Below, in pieces: positions 1-11,029 of a stretch of 64,000 bases of DNA. How positions within the stretch are numbered: the stretch's first letter is position 1; each line of letters starts with the position of its first letter. The notes beneath the pieces were generated by a model. It had not been told where the DNA came from. It did no database searches and was given only the letters and a program-made list of their open reading frames with translations. Origin of the DNA: Theocolax elegans (taxonomy: Eukaryota > Arthropoda > Insecta > Hymenoptera > Cerocephalidae); the NCBI GenBank assembly GCA_026168455.1, contig CM047427.1:38754905-38818904 (forward strand). The letters run 5' to 3'. Made by a program: the position numbers and the translations under genes.

Positions 1-1094
1 AATGTGGACACGATGGCATTGAAGCGCCCGTGGGTTTGATCTTATTCATCACCATTTTGTAGGGCTTACCCTAGGGATCGCAGTCCACTTCCTCGCAAAA
101 TTCGCGACAGCACTTGCGATTAGCCGCTTTAATAGCAGCCTTGAGCTCTTTCCGTTTTTTCTCGTAGGTCGCGGTTAGTTTTTGGTACCGCGGCTGGTTC
201 TGAGCTCGCTGGTACAGTCGCCGAGTCCGCAGACTCTCACGGCGTTTTTTTGCGAAATTCTCATTCCACCAGTAAATAGGTGGACGGCCACGAGGGATGG
301 ATTTCCCGGCCATAGAGATATCGCAAGCCGCTATTATGGCACGCGTGAGTTCATCGGCTCGTTCTTCCGGTGTTCCTTTGACAGTGACTTCTGCTATGGA
401 GCAGAGGAACATTTCTAGGTCGAAGGTAGACGGTACCCATCTCTTGTATTGGAAGCATTTGTTCGGACCTGCTGCCCTGTTAATCGTCGATTGGAGCTGG
501 TACACGAGTGCTTGATGGTCGCTCCCCGTGTAGCGATCACTAACTTTTCAGGTAAACCCTCCCTTCATTAATCTAGGATCGATGAAGGTTAGCTCTACTA
601 TAGACGACCTCCCCGCCTTGGTGAAAGTGGGAGTCGCTCCGGTGTTAGCAATCTCCAACTCCAGTATCGCAAAGGCCTCGAGTGTACGACCACGAGTGTT
701 CGTACTGCCCCATTCTGTCGCCCAAGCATTAAAATCCCCTCCGATGACTATTGGCAATCGGCAGGACCTTGCTTAGTAACGATGACATCAAGGGATCTCA
801 GAAATCCGTCGATGTTATCACTGGGTGGGAGGTAGCAATTGTATATTCGCATACCCGCCACCTCCACCCATGTAAAATTGGGGAGAGGAGCGGCCATTTT
901 TCCGGATACATGCATGTTTCCCATACCCAGATGGCCGCTCTGCCAGTGGCATCACTGACCCATTTCGATTCAATGAGATTCCTGTACTCCTCGCTGACGA
1001 TAACAATGTCAGCCTGCTCTTCTCTGACCAACTGTGGCAGCAGATCCTGGGCCACAGCACAGTGGTTTAAGTTTATTTGTAGCATCCTAATCAT
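1..1094 (-). pseudogene. R1-clade LINE ORF2, endonuclease and linker (broken)
   Basis: Read leftward from about 1094, this is the front of an R1-clade non-LTR ORF2. It opens with MIRMLQINLNHC, the usual start of the apurinic-like endonuclease that nicks the target for reverse transcription. The catalytic block GGDFNAW lies near 740, and 505-71 encodes a basic linker of the kind that precedes the reverse transcriptase. The frame is broken around 760-800 and near 510-550, so no complete protein can be made. The RT would lie past the left edge; bases 30-60 resemble 14070-14100, the same point in the copy at 12670-14118. Family assignment rests on similarity to the two other R1-type copies in the window; the exact R1 subfamily is inference. 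Confidence 0.8.
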
Positions 1095-1431
1095 TTCTGT
1101 CAGATGCTTCAGCCCCAGGCGCGGCTATGTTCTTATCCGCCGCGCAATCCACTGCTTTGTGGCCCTCTTGGCCGCATCGGAAACACTGCGATGATCGATC
1201 GACTGCGCTTTTGCAAGCCTTTGCGAAGTGACCGACGTCGTGGCATCGGTAACAACGCGTGATCGGCTCGCGGAGCCGAACCTTGTAGTTGACCCAGCCT
1301 TTCGGAAGCTTTCCATTCTGTAGCAGCTTTTTTGCTGCCGATGCGGGAAGAAGGACACTGGTCATCTGAGTGCCTCCATATGACCATATGTTGTATGTAT
1401 GTATAACGCGTGATAATTTTATAGTGGGCAC
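1087..1431 (-). pseudogene. R1-clade LINE ORF1 C-terminus with two CCHC zinc knuckles
   Basis: The C-terminal 114 residues of the gag-like ORF1 of the same element. Two consecutive CX2CX4HX4C knuckles are visible, CYRCHDVGHFAKAC and CFRCGQEGHKAVDC; such knuckles bind element RNA in the ribonucleoprotein. The ORF overlaps the ORF2 start by a few bases, the normal R1-clade arrangement. The N-terminal part is missing: the sequence changes to AT-rich non-coding DNA just beyond 1431, so the copy is 5'-truncated there. Confidence 0.82.
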
Positions 1432-1440
1432 TATATTTTG

Positions 1441-2755
1441 TAACTGACAAAGTAATAAATTCGTACGAGTTGCAGTGGTTCATTTTATTAAATATTGGTA
1501 AAAGTATGATTTTTTTATTTTTAAACAAAGCTTATTGCATAATTATGCGCTGAGAACCTTAATATCTACTAAACTTGGGTTTATTTTATATTAAATTTAT
1601 TTATATAGTTGAAACTTTTTAAGTTTTGTATTGTAGAATCTGTAATATGTTTACCATTTTCTTCCAGTGTGATTTCAGTGACTTACAATTTTTAAAAAGT
1701 AAATGAGAGTTGAATGATGTACGAGTCTTGTCTGTCTTATAATTGTAGAATAATGCCGTGTTTTTCTTCATAAAATACTACCTAAATATTTAAAGTTGTT
1801 GATTTTTTTCCGGCATAAAAATTATTCCCAGCTTTATTAGAATTTTTCAATCCGGGATTTGTTTTTTCTTATATCATCAATATTTTGGAAATATATTGCT
1901 AAATTATCCGAATATCATTAACTTATTACCAATATATTGCAAAGATATGGTTAACCTACATACCGTTTTTTAAACAACTCATTTAAAATGTTTCGAATAA
2001 TAATTCGAATTACAAATGTCTGGCAAAAGTAGGTCGGACATCTGATAAAAATACTGTTAAAGTTTCGCGAAAGAATTTAAAGTGTAGTTCAACCATGACC
2101 CAATTTCAGCACAAGTATTGCTAACGTATGGCGAAAGTGTGGCCCAAGTTTGCCAAGAGTTTTGATCATTTAAATAGCTAAATTACGCCTGTCAAATGTT
2201 ATATTATATTTTGATGGATTTAACAATGGATCTAATAAACAACAGCTGACCGAATTTTATTTAATTTTGGAAATATAACATTTTGTAATTTTAAATCCAT
2301 AATTTATAAAAGAGTGAAATTACAAATCGAGGATTTCTTAAATAAAAGTACTACTTTATTCGAAAGTTATAACAAAGACAAGACTTAGAAGTCTAAAAAT
2401 TTTCCCCCAGGACTCCTGTGTAAATAACCTTTAGAAAGTATCCCAAATTAAAATGTATCCGTTAATAAAAAGTTATTAAAAAAATCATAATCACAGTAGG
2501 TACATCAAAAGTTTCCCATAATTGAACAGGAAAGTAAGAATGAAAGTTTCCCAAAATGTAATGCAAAAAGTCTGATAATGTCTCCATAAAAATATATTTT
2601 ACTACAAAAAGTAGGGAAGACCCGGGCAGATTGGCCGACTTTTTCCATTTTTCTTTTTTTCTAGTTTTCAGATTTTATAAAAACCTTTTGTACTTACAAC
2701 AGATGCTTCTAACATATCCATCGGCCCAGTAGTTAGCTAAGGATTAATAGAAAAA
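1441..2755. other. AT-rich spacer, no gene seen
   Basis: Very AT-rich DNA with stops in all frames. I see no ORF of note, no RNA gene and no clear terminal repeat. Confidence 0.6.
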
Positions 2756-2759
2756 GATT

Positions 2760-3050
2760 TGCCCATCGCATACACCTCAAGAGTTCTTAATATTACCGAA
2801 AAAATTATTCAGCTACAGAAAAAGAATGCATCACATTTGTATATGCAGGTAATCATTTTACACCATACTTATTTGGCCGAGAATTTACTTTAGTAACCGA
2901 ACACCGACCGCTCATTTGGTTACATTCAGTTAAAGATCCAAGTTCTCGCTTAGTGCGCTAGAGATTAAGGCTTGTAGAATACCAATTTAAAATAGTCCAC
3001 AAACCAGGAAAAATAAATTTAAATGCTGACGCGCTTTCAGGTAATTTGAA
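2760..3050 (+). pseudogene. Gypsy-type RNase H domain remnant
   Basis: A frame beginning PIAYTSRVLN and running through TEHRPLIWLHSVKDPSSR to NADALS is the RNase H domain of a Ty3/gypsy-type pol, which removes the RNA strand during reverse transcription. The (T/D)(H/E)RPL and DALS(R) landmarks are the family hallmarks. Stops and frameshifts interrupt it, and the RT that should precede it is not recognisable upstream. A poly-C run at about 3169-3180 follows. It lies in the same orientation as the integrase and env-like remnants downstream. Confidence 0.7.
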
Positions 3051-3688
3051 AAAGGAGAAGCCATTAAACGAGGTAGAGGTAGAACACGAAAAGATACACA
3101 ACCCTATAAATCGCCTAAACAACCAATAGCTTCCCACTTAAACTCAAAGGGTTCGGTAAAACTTAACCCCCCCCCCCCCATCGCCTTGTTATAATGAAGA
3201 TTCAGACGAAAGTGAAGAGGAAGATCTGACAAAGAACACCTATACCTTTTGTAAATCGAAGCATGCTACCTAACCTCGTACCATAACCTCTTTACATATC
3301 TAAAGGAGTTAAAGATTTAACAATTAATGAAGAAGACATATCAAATCTATTTCACGTAAACAATAGCGATGATGAGTCAAGCAACGATAAAACCTCTACT
3401 AAGATAAATATGATTACAAAAAATATTTAAGCTAACAAATCTAGCCTCTCATTTTCCAAGCTGGAAAATGCAATTGAGAAGGACAAAACTGATAAGTACC
3501 AGAACTGATGCACAAATTCTTTCTTCCTCAAATCCCACAGATTTCCAAACTTCCAAAATATCCAAACAACCCAAACCACTACACTATTCTACCCTATTCT
3601 CTACCAGACGACGAATACCATCTTGACAAAGAAAAAGACGGTTAATTTTAACCAGAAGAAAATAACCAAATACTACCATCATTAAATT

Positions 3689-4003
3689 TTGAATAAAAAA
3701 TGTACTCGCTTGCATATAATACCACACGAAATAGAATTAAGTTATCCACAGTGCGATCTCACACTTACCGCCACGAATGGATCATTGATTTATAGGAAAT
3801 CAAATTATGTTCACTTTTTGTCCGCTGACTGCGAATTAACGACACAAATTGAAAAATTATTATTTGAAATTAGAGCACTAGACTTAAAAGCAATTAGAGA
3901 CAAATATCTAAAGAAAAGTCAAATAATCATTACCGAAAAAAAAGAGTACAAAATATTTTATATAATTTGTAAAAATAATTATTTCGACAAAAAAGATGAA
4001 TAG
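3689..4003 (+). pseudogene. Pol segment between RNase H and integrase (probable)
   Basis: An open stretch of 104 codons between the RNase H and integrase remnants of the same orientation. I recognise no domain in it. Its position and Lys/Ile-rich composition fit the linker region of a gypsy-type pol. Bases 3051-3688 before it hold only broken coding fragments rich in Glu and Lys codons. Confidence 0.4.
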
Positions 4004-4096
4004 ACTACAAAAATTATGCGAAATTTTGAAGCTAGAGAAAGTACAACAATTGAGAATTTCTAGGACAAATGACGAAACTGTTTTCCTTCTCAAAAT

Positions 4097-4990
4097 ATGT
4101 TAAAAACTATATTTAAAAATACTCTTGTAAACATAACAATTTGTTTCGGTCAAACTATATTTACTCTCGAAGATTTGCGAAAAACTACAATAAAAGAAAG
4201 ACATGTCAGTTTGATAGGAGCACATACAGGAATTACCAAAACCTATAGACGAATTAGAAAGAAATTTTATTGGCCCAATATGAGAAACCAAACCACTGAA
4301 TTATATTCGGACATGTTCTGCATATCAAAAGCAAAAATTAACAAGTTTCAAAACAAATATGCTAATTGTTATTACAGATACTCCCATTGAACCATTCGCA
4401 AAAATTGCCTTAGATACTGTCCGACCTTTACCAATAACACCTAATGGCAATAAACAAATCCTAATTATGCAGTGTTTACTACCGAAATATTGCGAAGTTG
4501 TTCCAATTCCGGATATAAGAGCATTCACGATTGCTTATGCGTTTGCCACTAATTTTATGACAATCTATGGAACACCCAACATCATCTCACGGACAAAGGA
4601 ACGAGTTTTCTCAGCAAAGTTTTAATAGATTTAACAAAGATTTTTAAAATAGATCACGTTACCATTTCCGACTCAGTCAAAAGATTCGATTAAGAGAAGT
4701 CATATAGTTATAACTGAATACTTAAAGAATAATATTAATTATTACGAAGATTGGGAGAATTTAATATCATTCGCCATATTTGTCTACGACACAAAATGTA
4801 CACCGTTTGAAAAGGTATTCAGAATGCCAACTAGATCTCCATCATCTATTTTTCTCAATAAAAACTTAGACACTTACACTGTTTATGTATCCGAATTAGT
4901 CACTAAACTCCACAAAATTCAAACAATGGGAGCCAAAAAATTAAAAAAGACTAAGCTAATAGAAAATAATTATTACGATCAACAAACTTA
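4097..4990 (+). pseudogene. Gypsy-type integrase (HHCC finger, core, tail; frameshifted)
   Basis: The 5' part encodes the zinc-binding domain, with H-X-GITKTYRRIRKKFYWPNM and a downstream Cys. After a frameshift near 4350-4360 a second frame carries the catalytic-core start, with the first Asp in LDTVRPLP and the later YGTPNIIS stretch where the second Asp should follow. That second Asp is lost at another break near 4590-4600. Fragments of the tail (YDTKCTPFEKVFR-like) continue to about 4990. Integrase inserts the cDNA copy into the host chromosome; this copy is plainly dead. Confidence 0.75.
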
Positions 4991-5030
4991 AAATATTTAA
5001 TGAATAAATATTTTCAGGAAGCCAAATAAA

Positions 5031-5757
5031 ATGAAGATAACTTCAATTCTGACAGGTCTCGCATTTCTACCTACATTGCAAAGAGCGATATCGGAATCGA
5101 TAATCGGTTATGATTGCGGTGAACGTAGATTAAATATACCACGAATTTCAACTCTAAACGTTGGAGACTGCGATATCTCTCAACCCAAGACACGAGTTAC
5201 CCAACAATTCATGTGACTATTGCAAACAGCTACATTCGGGACAGTAGCAGTTAAACAGTGCAAAATAAAAATTTTCTTTTGCAAAATTTTTTTTTTAAAG
5301 ATAAAAAGTAGCAGCAGGACAACTTAAATATATTCAAGAGGTTTCTAGAGAAGCGTACGAAGAAATGCATGCTACAGGCATCGCTAAGATCGGTTATAAT
5401 ACTATAGTATCCGGAATATAACTTAATAGTACCACCGTTTGAGTTATTATTCTAGTCGGAACTTTAAAACTAGATGGAACATGCGACGTTGCCCGATACT
5501 CCGAAATGCATGCAACTTGGGACGAATTAGTAGTTCAAGCTAGCTACTGTTTGCAAACAGTCGAAAAAGCCTGCATAGATAAGATAGGAGGACAGACATT
5601 TTGGAAAAACTCGCCAGTCAGTAACTGCAAGTTCGAAAATTACCAAGTCTTATATGAAAGAATGTATGAAATAACCATTAACTTGGTGGAACAGTCACCT
5701 AAACCATTAATCACAGTTATGCCAGAAGATTATACATTTTCAATTATTAGTACTTGA
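5031..5757 (+). pseudogene. Env-like glycoprotein remnant of a gypsy-type element
   Basis: Immediately 3' of the integrase, where an envelope gene sits in envelope-bearing insect retroelements, an ORF begins at 5031 with a hydrophobic leader (signal-peptide-like) followed by GYDCGERRLNIP and a Cys pair. It stops at 5216. A second open piece at 5506-5757 carries an LDGTCDVA-like context, Trp and several regularly spaced Cys. The pattern resembles glycoproteins of Chuviridae-type mononegaviruses captured by arthropod retroelements, but that relation is inferred from motif pattern only. Multiple stops and frameshifts between the pieces make it non-functional. Confidence 0.5.
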
Positions 5758-5885
5758 GAAATCCAAGTTTGCAGTTATGTATTCCTAAGAACCGAGCATC
5801 CGAAGCGAGCGATAATCAGGTCATTTGCCCAAAAAATATTACTTCCAGAAAACTATGTCGATCTGGTAGCTAGTGGTGGGAAATA

Positions 5886-6400
5886 AAGATGACATTTTTC
5901 AAAAAATTCTGCTTTTTATTAAGCGATGTTTCGTTGGCTTTGTATGCTAACCTCATCAGGCTTTATTAAATCACAAGACAAAACCATTTTACAATCAGAT
6001 TATAAATTAATACCAACATCAAATAAACTATAAAACAAAGAATTACCTTTAAAAATAAGTCACGATTAATCACATAGTCAAAATTTAAATATATAGATAT
6101 GAAAACATATCTTGTCAGAAGCCAAGTTCAACTGTCAATAATGAAAATAAACGCGACGCTGCTTGTATTTATACACAGTTGGTGAGAGTAAATATAATCA
6201 AATACATATGAAACTAAGATTTTAACTGTCTTATGATCGGCCTATTGATTTATTTACTTATTAGAATTTTAAATTTTTTTATATAGAGCGATATATCCGT
6301 AGGCAAATGAGTCGTTTATTTCGCGATATCATAATACAGAAATATTTGACAGAAAGTAAAGTCCTAAAAAACTTATTGTCCTTTTGCACTGTGGCATGAG
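5886..6400 (-). mobile_element. Penelope-like element terminal repeat (pLTR) fragment
   Basis: The reverse complement of this stretch resembles the end of the Penelope-like copy at 7600-7745 (element end with a hammerhead-like core and the phrase AGCCAACGAAACRTCGCTT). It lies in the opposite orientation to that copy. No GIY-YIG coding is seen within it. The boundary on the right is uncertain because the sequence grades into unassigned AT-rich DNA. Confidence 0.5.
5925..5959 (-). ncRNA. Hammerhead ribozyme-like motif in Penelope-like repeat
   Basis: On the minus strand the core CTGATGAG is followed by a stem-loop (GTTAGC, 7-nt loop, GCCAAC; one A-C mismatch) and then GAAACATC. The core order CUGANGA, stem II, GAAA matches a hammerhead. 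One G between core and stem is unpaired, as in the other copies. The cleavage-side triplet is AUC rather than GUC and the ACGU of other copies is ACAU, so this copy looks decayed. Confidence 0.55.
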
Positions 6401-6427
6401 ACTCTTAAGTGCTGAATAAAAAATGAA

Positions 6428-6500
6428 GCGGGCGTCGGTTCTTGAACCCGAGCCCCTTCGGATCCGAAGGCGTTCACGCTAACCACTGCGCTACGCCCGC
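6428..6500 (-). tRNA. tRNA-like sequence (pseudo-tRNA or SINE head)
   Basis: The 73-nt minus-strand sequence has a perfect 7-bp acceptor stem (GCGGGCG with CGCCCGC), an A-box-like TAGCGCAGTGG and a B-box-like GGTTCAAGAACC, that is, an internal Pol III promoter. A T-run (CATTTTTTATT) follows at once downstream on that strand, as expected of a Pol III terminator. The anticodon arm is irregular (CCTTCGGATCCGAAGG folds on itself) and the T stem has a mismatch, so I cannot assign an anticodon. It is likely a pseudo-tRNA or the head of a SINE. Confidence 0.55.
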
Positions 6501-6689
6501 ACTGGTCGTAGCGCCTTCTTATTGCTCTTATATGCTACCGATACCGTGCCGCCTCGCGGTGTCGGTAATGCTGGCATCTATGACAAGTGGTTTAAATCCA
6601 CCTTGTCACAGCACCATAAAACTAGATAAGTTTGCGTATAACCTCGTCGACGTCGGCCTCGTGGCTACATCATTTTAATTTAAGTTGTG

Positions 6690-6900
6690 GAATAAATTCT
6701 TCGTTTTTGATTATACAATATCCGGAATCATAGGAATATTCCTAATAGTTAAATTTATTAGAGCGTCTGCCGTTACAATATTACACGGCTACGCCTTACA
6801 TTAAGTCTATTGCTGGTCCATAACATTACTGATCGCTGTATGGAACTCATTAACCCAACTGGTGCTACACTCTGCTCATAGGAGACAACGTTAACAAGAT
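6690..6900 (+). pseudogene. Possible membrane-anchor segment of the env-like gene
   Basis: A frame reading FDYTISGIIGIFLIVKF, then ITLLIAVWNSL after a stop, gives two hydrophobic stretches in the same strand order as the env-like pieces upstream. It could be the transmembrane region of that glycoprotein, separated from its ectodomain by the Penelope-like fragment and the tRNA-like sequence. This is inference from hydrophobicity and order. Confidence 0.35.
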
Positions 6901-7082
6901 GTAGAAAAAGCGGAATCAACCGAACTAATCGTGATGGAAACCAAACCCCTTCCTAATACGTCCCAAAGAACATTATCCTCTGATCAAAATTCTGAGAAAA
7001 AGGTAATGGTAAATAGGCATATAAATTATCTCGCATATTAAGGTCTGTTAATATTCAAACTCTACCATTAGTTCAAAAAAGT

Positions 7083-7454
7083 TTGAATTCTATTGTTAAA
7101 CTGGGTAAAAATGGTACAAAAAAGTTTGAACAGATGAATGTTGTTTATAAATTAAATTGTAAAGACTGTCCTGCATCTTACGTTGGTGAAACTAAACGTT
7201 TACTAAAAACGAGGATTAATGAACACAAAAAGAATAACAATACTGATTCAGTTATTAATCAACATATGTTTTTAAATAAACATGAATTTGATTGGGATGG
7301 TGTAAAAATTGTCGATAGGGAGATCAATTATAAAAAGCGTCTTATTTCGGAAATGTTACACATTAAACTTGATGTTAATAATATTAATAAGAAAGACGAT
7401 ATTAGATTTTTAAATAGCTCTTATTTCCCAGTTCTCAGAAATTTAAATGCCTGA
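7083..7454 (+). pseudogene. Penelope-like element GIY-YIG endonuclease domain
   Basis: 123 residues containing NVVYKLNCKDC followed by ASYVGETKRLLKTRINEH, the GIY-YIG nuclease core as it appears in Penelope-like elements: the two-Cys CX2C just before the YVGET strand, the Arg of the RINEH helix, then an H-rich mid region. In full elements this domain follows the RT and nicks the target. It is intact over its own length, but the RT is absent, so it is a truncated remnant. The same domain occurs at 34630-35385, and the two are clearly different in sequence. Confidence 0.85.
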
Positions 7455-7666
7455 TTTGACAGTTGTACAATGTTTACGTTACACTACCTTTAGCGATATA
7501 TATATAAATACACCGAGTTTTGCTTATGTTGACTGTTTATCTAACCGCTTGACGAATCGGTTATCCGATTATAAAAAAAAAAAGGTATTTTTTTATATCT
7601 AAGTTTTTCAATATTGTTTGTGCGTTCTGTTAATTTGTTATTTGTGTGTTATCAATAAAAAATAGC

Positions 7667-7701
7667 CTGAAGAGGTTGGCAGACCAAGCCAACGAAACGT
7701 C
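7667..7701 (+). ncRNA. Hammerhead ribozyme-like motif in Penelope-like repeat
   Basis: CTGAAGAG is followed by a perfect 6-bp stem (GTTGGC, loop AGACCAA, GCCAAC) and then GAAACGTC. Bases flanking the core can form a short stem I (AGC with GCT). The ACGT in GAAACGTC is self-complementary, which would allow the two-molecule stem III described for hammerheads with very short stem III. One unpaired G between core and stem II departs from the minimal consensus. Confidence 0.65.
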
Positions 7702-7778
7702 GCTTGGAAGAAAAACTTTTTGTGTTTTTTTTCTTTTCCTTCGCCTCCGTCAGATCGACAAATTCCTACTAATTATCC

Positions 7779-9299
7779 TCTGATATTTCCTAACTCATCC
7801 TGATCTTATCATTCTCACGATTATAAATATATTGTAGAATATAAAAACAAAATTTAGATTAATTAAGTAACATTTGTAAACTAATTCAGTAATATTAATA
7901 TAGCCCATTATTGTAATTACAGCTGTCAAACTGCTGTAAATCATCCGCTTCAATATGAGTAATAATATTCTAACACCCGTCTACGTATCCCATATCATCC
8001 ATATGGGACCGGAATACTTTAAAATATTTTTAGAACAAATCAACCTAGAATTGTCTAACAAATTTATCCTCCACTATCATTTACATATATTCAAGAAATA
8101 AACAGTTACTGCACAGCTCTTGACACTGAAGAGCAGGATCCTCTTCACCTAGATTCGAAACCAAAACTTGAAATACTGTCGGAACACAGAATAGACGACA
8201 TAAATAAATCAAAACCTAAAATCATGAACATCAAGATAATAAAAGGAAAAGTATCAATACTTCCGGGAATATAAAACATCGAGGATTTAGTCCAATTCCA
8301 ATCTGTGATGACGAGGAATATCCACCCAATTATAAGCCACCTACATCTCGATGTTCGCACCTTCCAGAAAAAAAAGTCCGAAAGTAAACACAGAAGCAGT
8401 AAACATAAAGACAAAAAGACGAGCCACAGAAGAGACAGGAACAGGAAACCAAAGACAGGCATAGCAAGAAAACAAGAACCGACAACGAAAAAAGAAAAAG
8501 AAGACTTAAAAAATATAAAACCCAGAAAATATCAGGATATAAAATTCCAAAAACCAACATTTTTAAACCAGGACCCATTGGACAAATACAGGAAGGTCTG
8601 TTTTAATTTAAGTTAATACTGTGCGGAAGAGTTATTATACAGCAACTTTCCAACTTAGGAGAGTCATGTAACGAGTGTACAATAGTTTTTCCAATCTTAC
8701 TTTTTATTTTATCTCTCTTCTAATTATGTTTTACACGTTTAACATCTGTCAAATGTATAAAACATAATTTTGATAGATGTATACAAACAATATTTTCATG
8801 TAGGAAAATATTTTAAAGAAAACCGAAGATTGAAAATGTTCGTTATCTATCGTACTGCAAACTGATAGCCTAATCAAACAATGCGCCCTCGTAGTTTGAA
8901 AAATTTGTCAATAATGCGTTCGTTGCGTAACTATTGCGTAATATGTGCTTTGAAAATTCTTTTCTCACGTTTTCTTTTATTCCATATTTTATAAATTGTA
9001 CAAATAATCATTACGTTTTGTATTGAGTAAATAAATGTAAACCCCGTTAGTCTTATAATAGGAAATTTATCGTGGAGTTGCATTTTGAATCTCATATTAA
9101 AAACTTGTTCATTTTTATGTTAAACAATAAACATTTGTATTTTACAAATAACTATAATACAATACAACAACTATTATTACACAAAATAACTATATTACAC
9201 ATTTAAGATTATATTTTCAAACAATTCAAATACAAATTGCATTACTATTCTCTCTAAAATTAATTAATTATTAAAACAATTTGATCGTGAGTCTTACAC
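7779..9299. other. Spacer; one lysine-rich open stretch, otherwise nothing
   Basis: AT-rich DNA. A 103-codon open stretch at 8305-8616 (+) is rich in Lys, Arg and Ser and has no recognisable domain; it may be the decayed end of the retroelement to the left. No other coding, RNA or repeat feature is evident. Confidence 0.4.
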
Positions 9300-9796
9300 G
9301 TATCGTGGCCTCGTCAAATACAATTTAAACCTCCGAGTGCCGCTTCCCTTCCAGGTGCCACCTGGAGCAACCTCAGCAAGTTTAATTTTTACACACGCTG
9401 CTACAGGGCAGCCCGACTAACTGGCGAAGAAAGCCCGGGCCCTGGTACTATCGTGCGGTCTGGGCGTACACGATCGGCGATCCGAACGCCGACCGCCCGG
9501 TTTATATGATGTACCCTCTTTACATCCAGGTATTCATAGTACTTCCCGTCGAGCTATAGGTTTTCACTGCCTCCCTTGCTTGGCGCACTGCCTTCTCGTG
9601 TCGCAGATGTATACCCTGAGTTTGCGTCTTAATACCAGCCGGCCAATGCCCATTGCTGCGGTTTAGCCTACCGAGACGCTGAAGTTAACAATGTCAGCCA
9701 TCGGCGTTTCCCCCTCTGGCGGCGTGGACGCACGCAATTGGTTTTCCAGAGGACGCACACACACACTCACACGCACACACACACACACACACACTA
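9300..9796. other. GC-rich block ending in an (AC)n tract
   Basis: Composition switches abruptly from AT-rich to GC-rich at about 9300. The block ends in an (AC)n microsatellite at 9753-9794. No long ORF survives on either strand. The layout resembles a non-LTR element 3' region abutting its (AC)n target, as seen for the R1-clade copies, but I see no diagnostic motif, so this is a guess. Confidence 0.3.
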
Positions 9797-9988
9797 TCCT
9801 AGTAAACCTTATCTACAAATTCCCATGAGAACTCGTAAACCTAATATTACCCGCATGTCCCGCACGCATAACGCATTCACAAGGAAAGAGAAGAAATCGG
9901 CTGACTGAACAACGGGAAGAATCAACAAAGTTGGGCCCAGCTGACGATTTGAGTCGGCAGCGCTAACGTCGCTCGTCCACATCGGCTG

Positions 9989-10142
9989 GGGGGTCTATTC
10001 TTAACGCTAGCGTTAAATTGAAATTAAGGTTAAATTTTGGCGTTACACCGCACTTAACGATAAAATTTCGGTGTTTTGCGCCAAAATTTTTCGTTAATTT
10101 TGACTTAGCGCTTGCGTTAAAAACGCAGAGTAGCAGACCCCC
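9989..10142. mobile_element. 154-bp MITE with long imperfect inverted repeats
   Basis: The two halves are imperfect reverse complements over about 70 bp each: the left end runs GGGGGTCT, TTAACGC, AAATTTTGGCG, and the right end reads the same on the opposite strand (AGACCCCC, GCGTTAA, CGCCAAAATTT). The whole unit would fold as one hairpin. No coding capacity. I could not settle a target-site duplication. Confidence 0.7.
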
Positions 10143-10390
10143 GACGCATGGACGAGCTCTCGCCTCGTGGCAAAGGAAGCCGGTGCGCATGCGTGCAATT
10201 ACGAAACGATCCGAGAACCAAAGGAGAGTAGAGCTTCGCGGATCACGATCGGGAGTGTTTGGTCGCGGCGTAATTTCATTGCGAACTGATCGCTATTTTC
10301 ACTACCTGCTTAGTTGTGGTGTGGAGGAGCGAGTGCTGAGAGACGCAGAGTGCTAAATTGTTGTATTGGTTGCAGCTTTGGTTTAGGTGA
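10143..10390 (+). promoter_or_regulatory. Possible host promoter and non-coding first exon
   Basis: A CpG-containing stretch unlike its AT-rich surroundings. It carries TGCGCATGCGTG at 10184-10195, close to the NRF1/Ewg site consensus, and a good 5' splice site (TTTAG/GTGAGTGCG) at about 10387. That would fit the promoter and 5' UTR exon of a + strand gene, wapl being the obvious candidate downstream. There is no direct evidence of transcription, so this is a weak call. Confidence 0.25.
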
Positions 10391-11029
10391 GTGCGTACAG
10401 TGCACTAATCTCTTTTGGTCGCGAATCCCCGAGCTGCCCGCGTGTGTGTGTGCGTATACTTTCGCCGAGTCCCCTCGAGTTTCCAACCTCTCCCCGCATA
10501 GGATAGGATAGAATAGAATCTCCGTCGAGCACGACACGAAAAATATTTTATTTGGTATTTCACTGACGCGTTTGTGAGCGACTGACACCGAACACCGAAT
10601 TTATGTAAATTTTTAATTTTAAATAAAACTTATCATTTATTATTTTATAAAATTCTCTTCTCCATATGTATATCGTGACAATTGTAAATTCAGTGTTCAA
10701 TCAGATTCAGGAATATAATTATAGGTATAAAATTCATGAAATATATTATTATTATACTAACTACATAATCCGTTTACCTACCTTTCCATGTCAATCTACG
10801 AGGTCGCTGTTAAGCTGCAATCTTGTCATTTTAGTTTAAAATCCTACATCCTTTAATAACAATTGGTGGAAACGCTGTTAAGCTGCATTTCTATTAATCA
10901 TTCATTTTCCTAATGTTAGATACGCTGCAATGCTGCGAGTCTCACTCTATCCATCTCTCTCTCTCTCTCTCACTCTCTCTCTCTCTCTTAAGTCTAATCT
11001 GTCTCCATTGGATACTTTCACCACCCAGA

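Larger units (their letters stand above)
6984..7765 (+). mobile_element. 5'-truncated Penelope-like element
   Basis: The element comprises the C-terminal GIY-YIG coding part, a 3' region and a hammerhead-like motif. It is flanked by a 13-bp direct repeat, ATTATCCTCTGAT, at about 6971-6983 and 7766-7778, which fits a target-site duplication. Everything 5' of the GIY-YIG domain, including the RT, is missing, the usual 5' truncation. It appears to sit inside the env-like element remnant. Confidence 0.65.

Noticed and set aside
8305..8616. Lysine-rich 103-codon open frame as a possible gene
   Set aside because: No domain, no splice or start context, biased composition that arises easily in AT- and A-rich DNA; probably retroelement debris.
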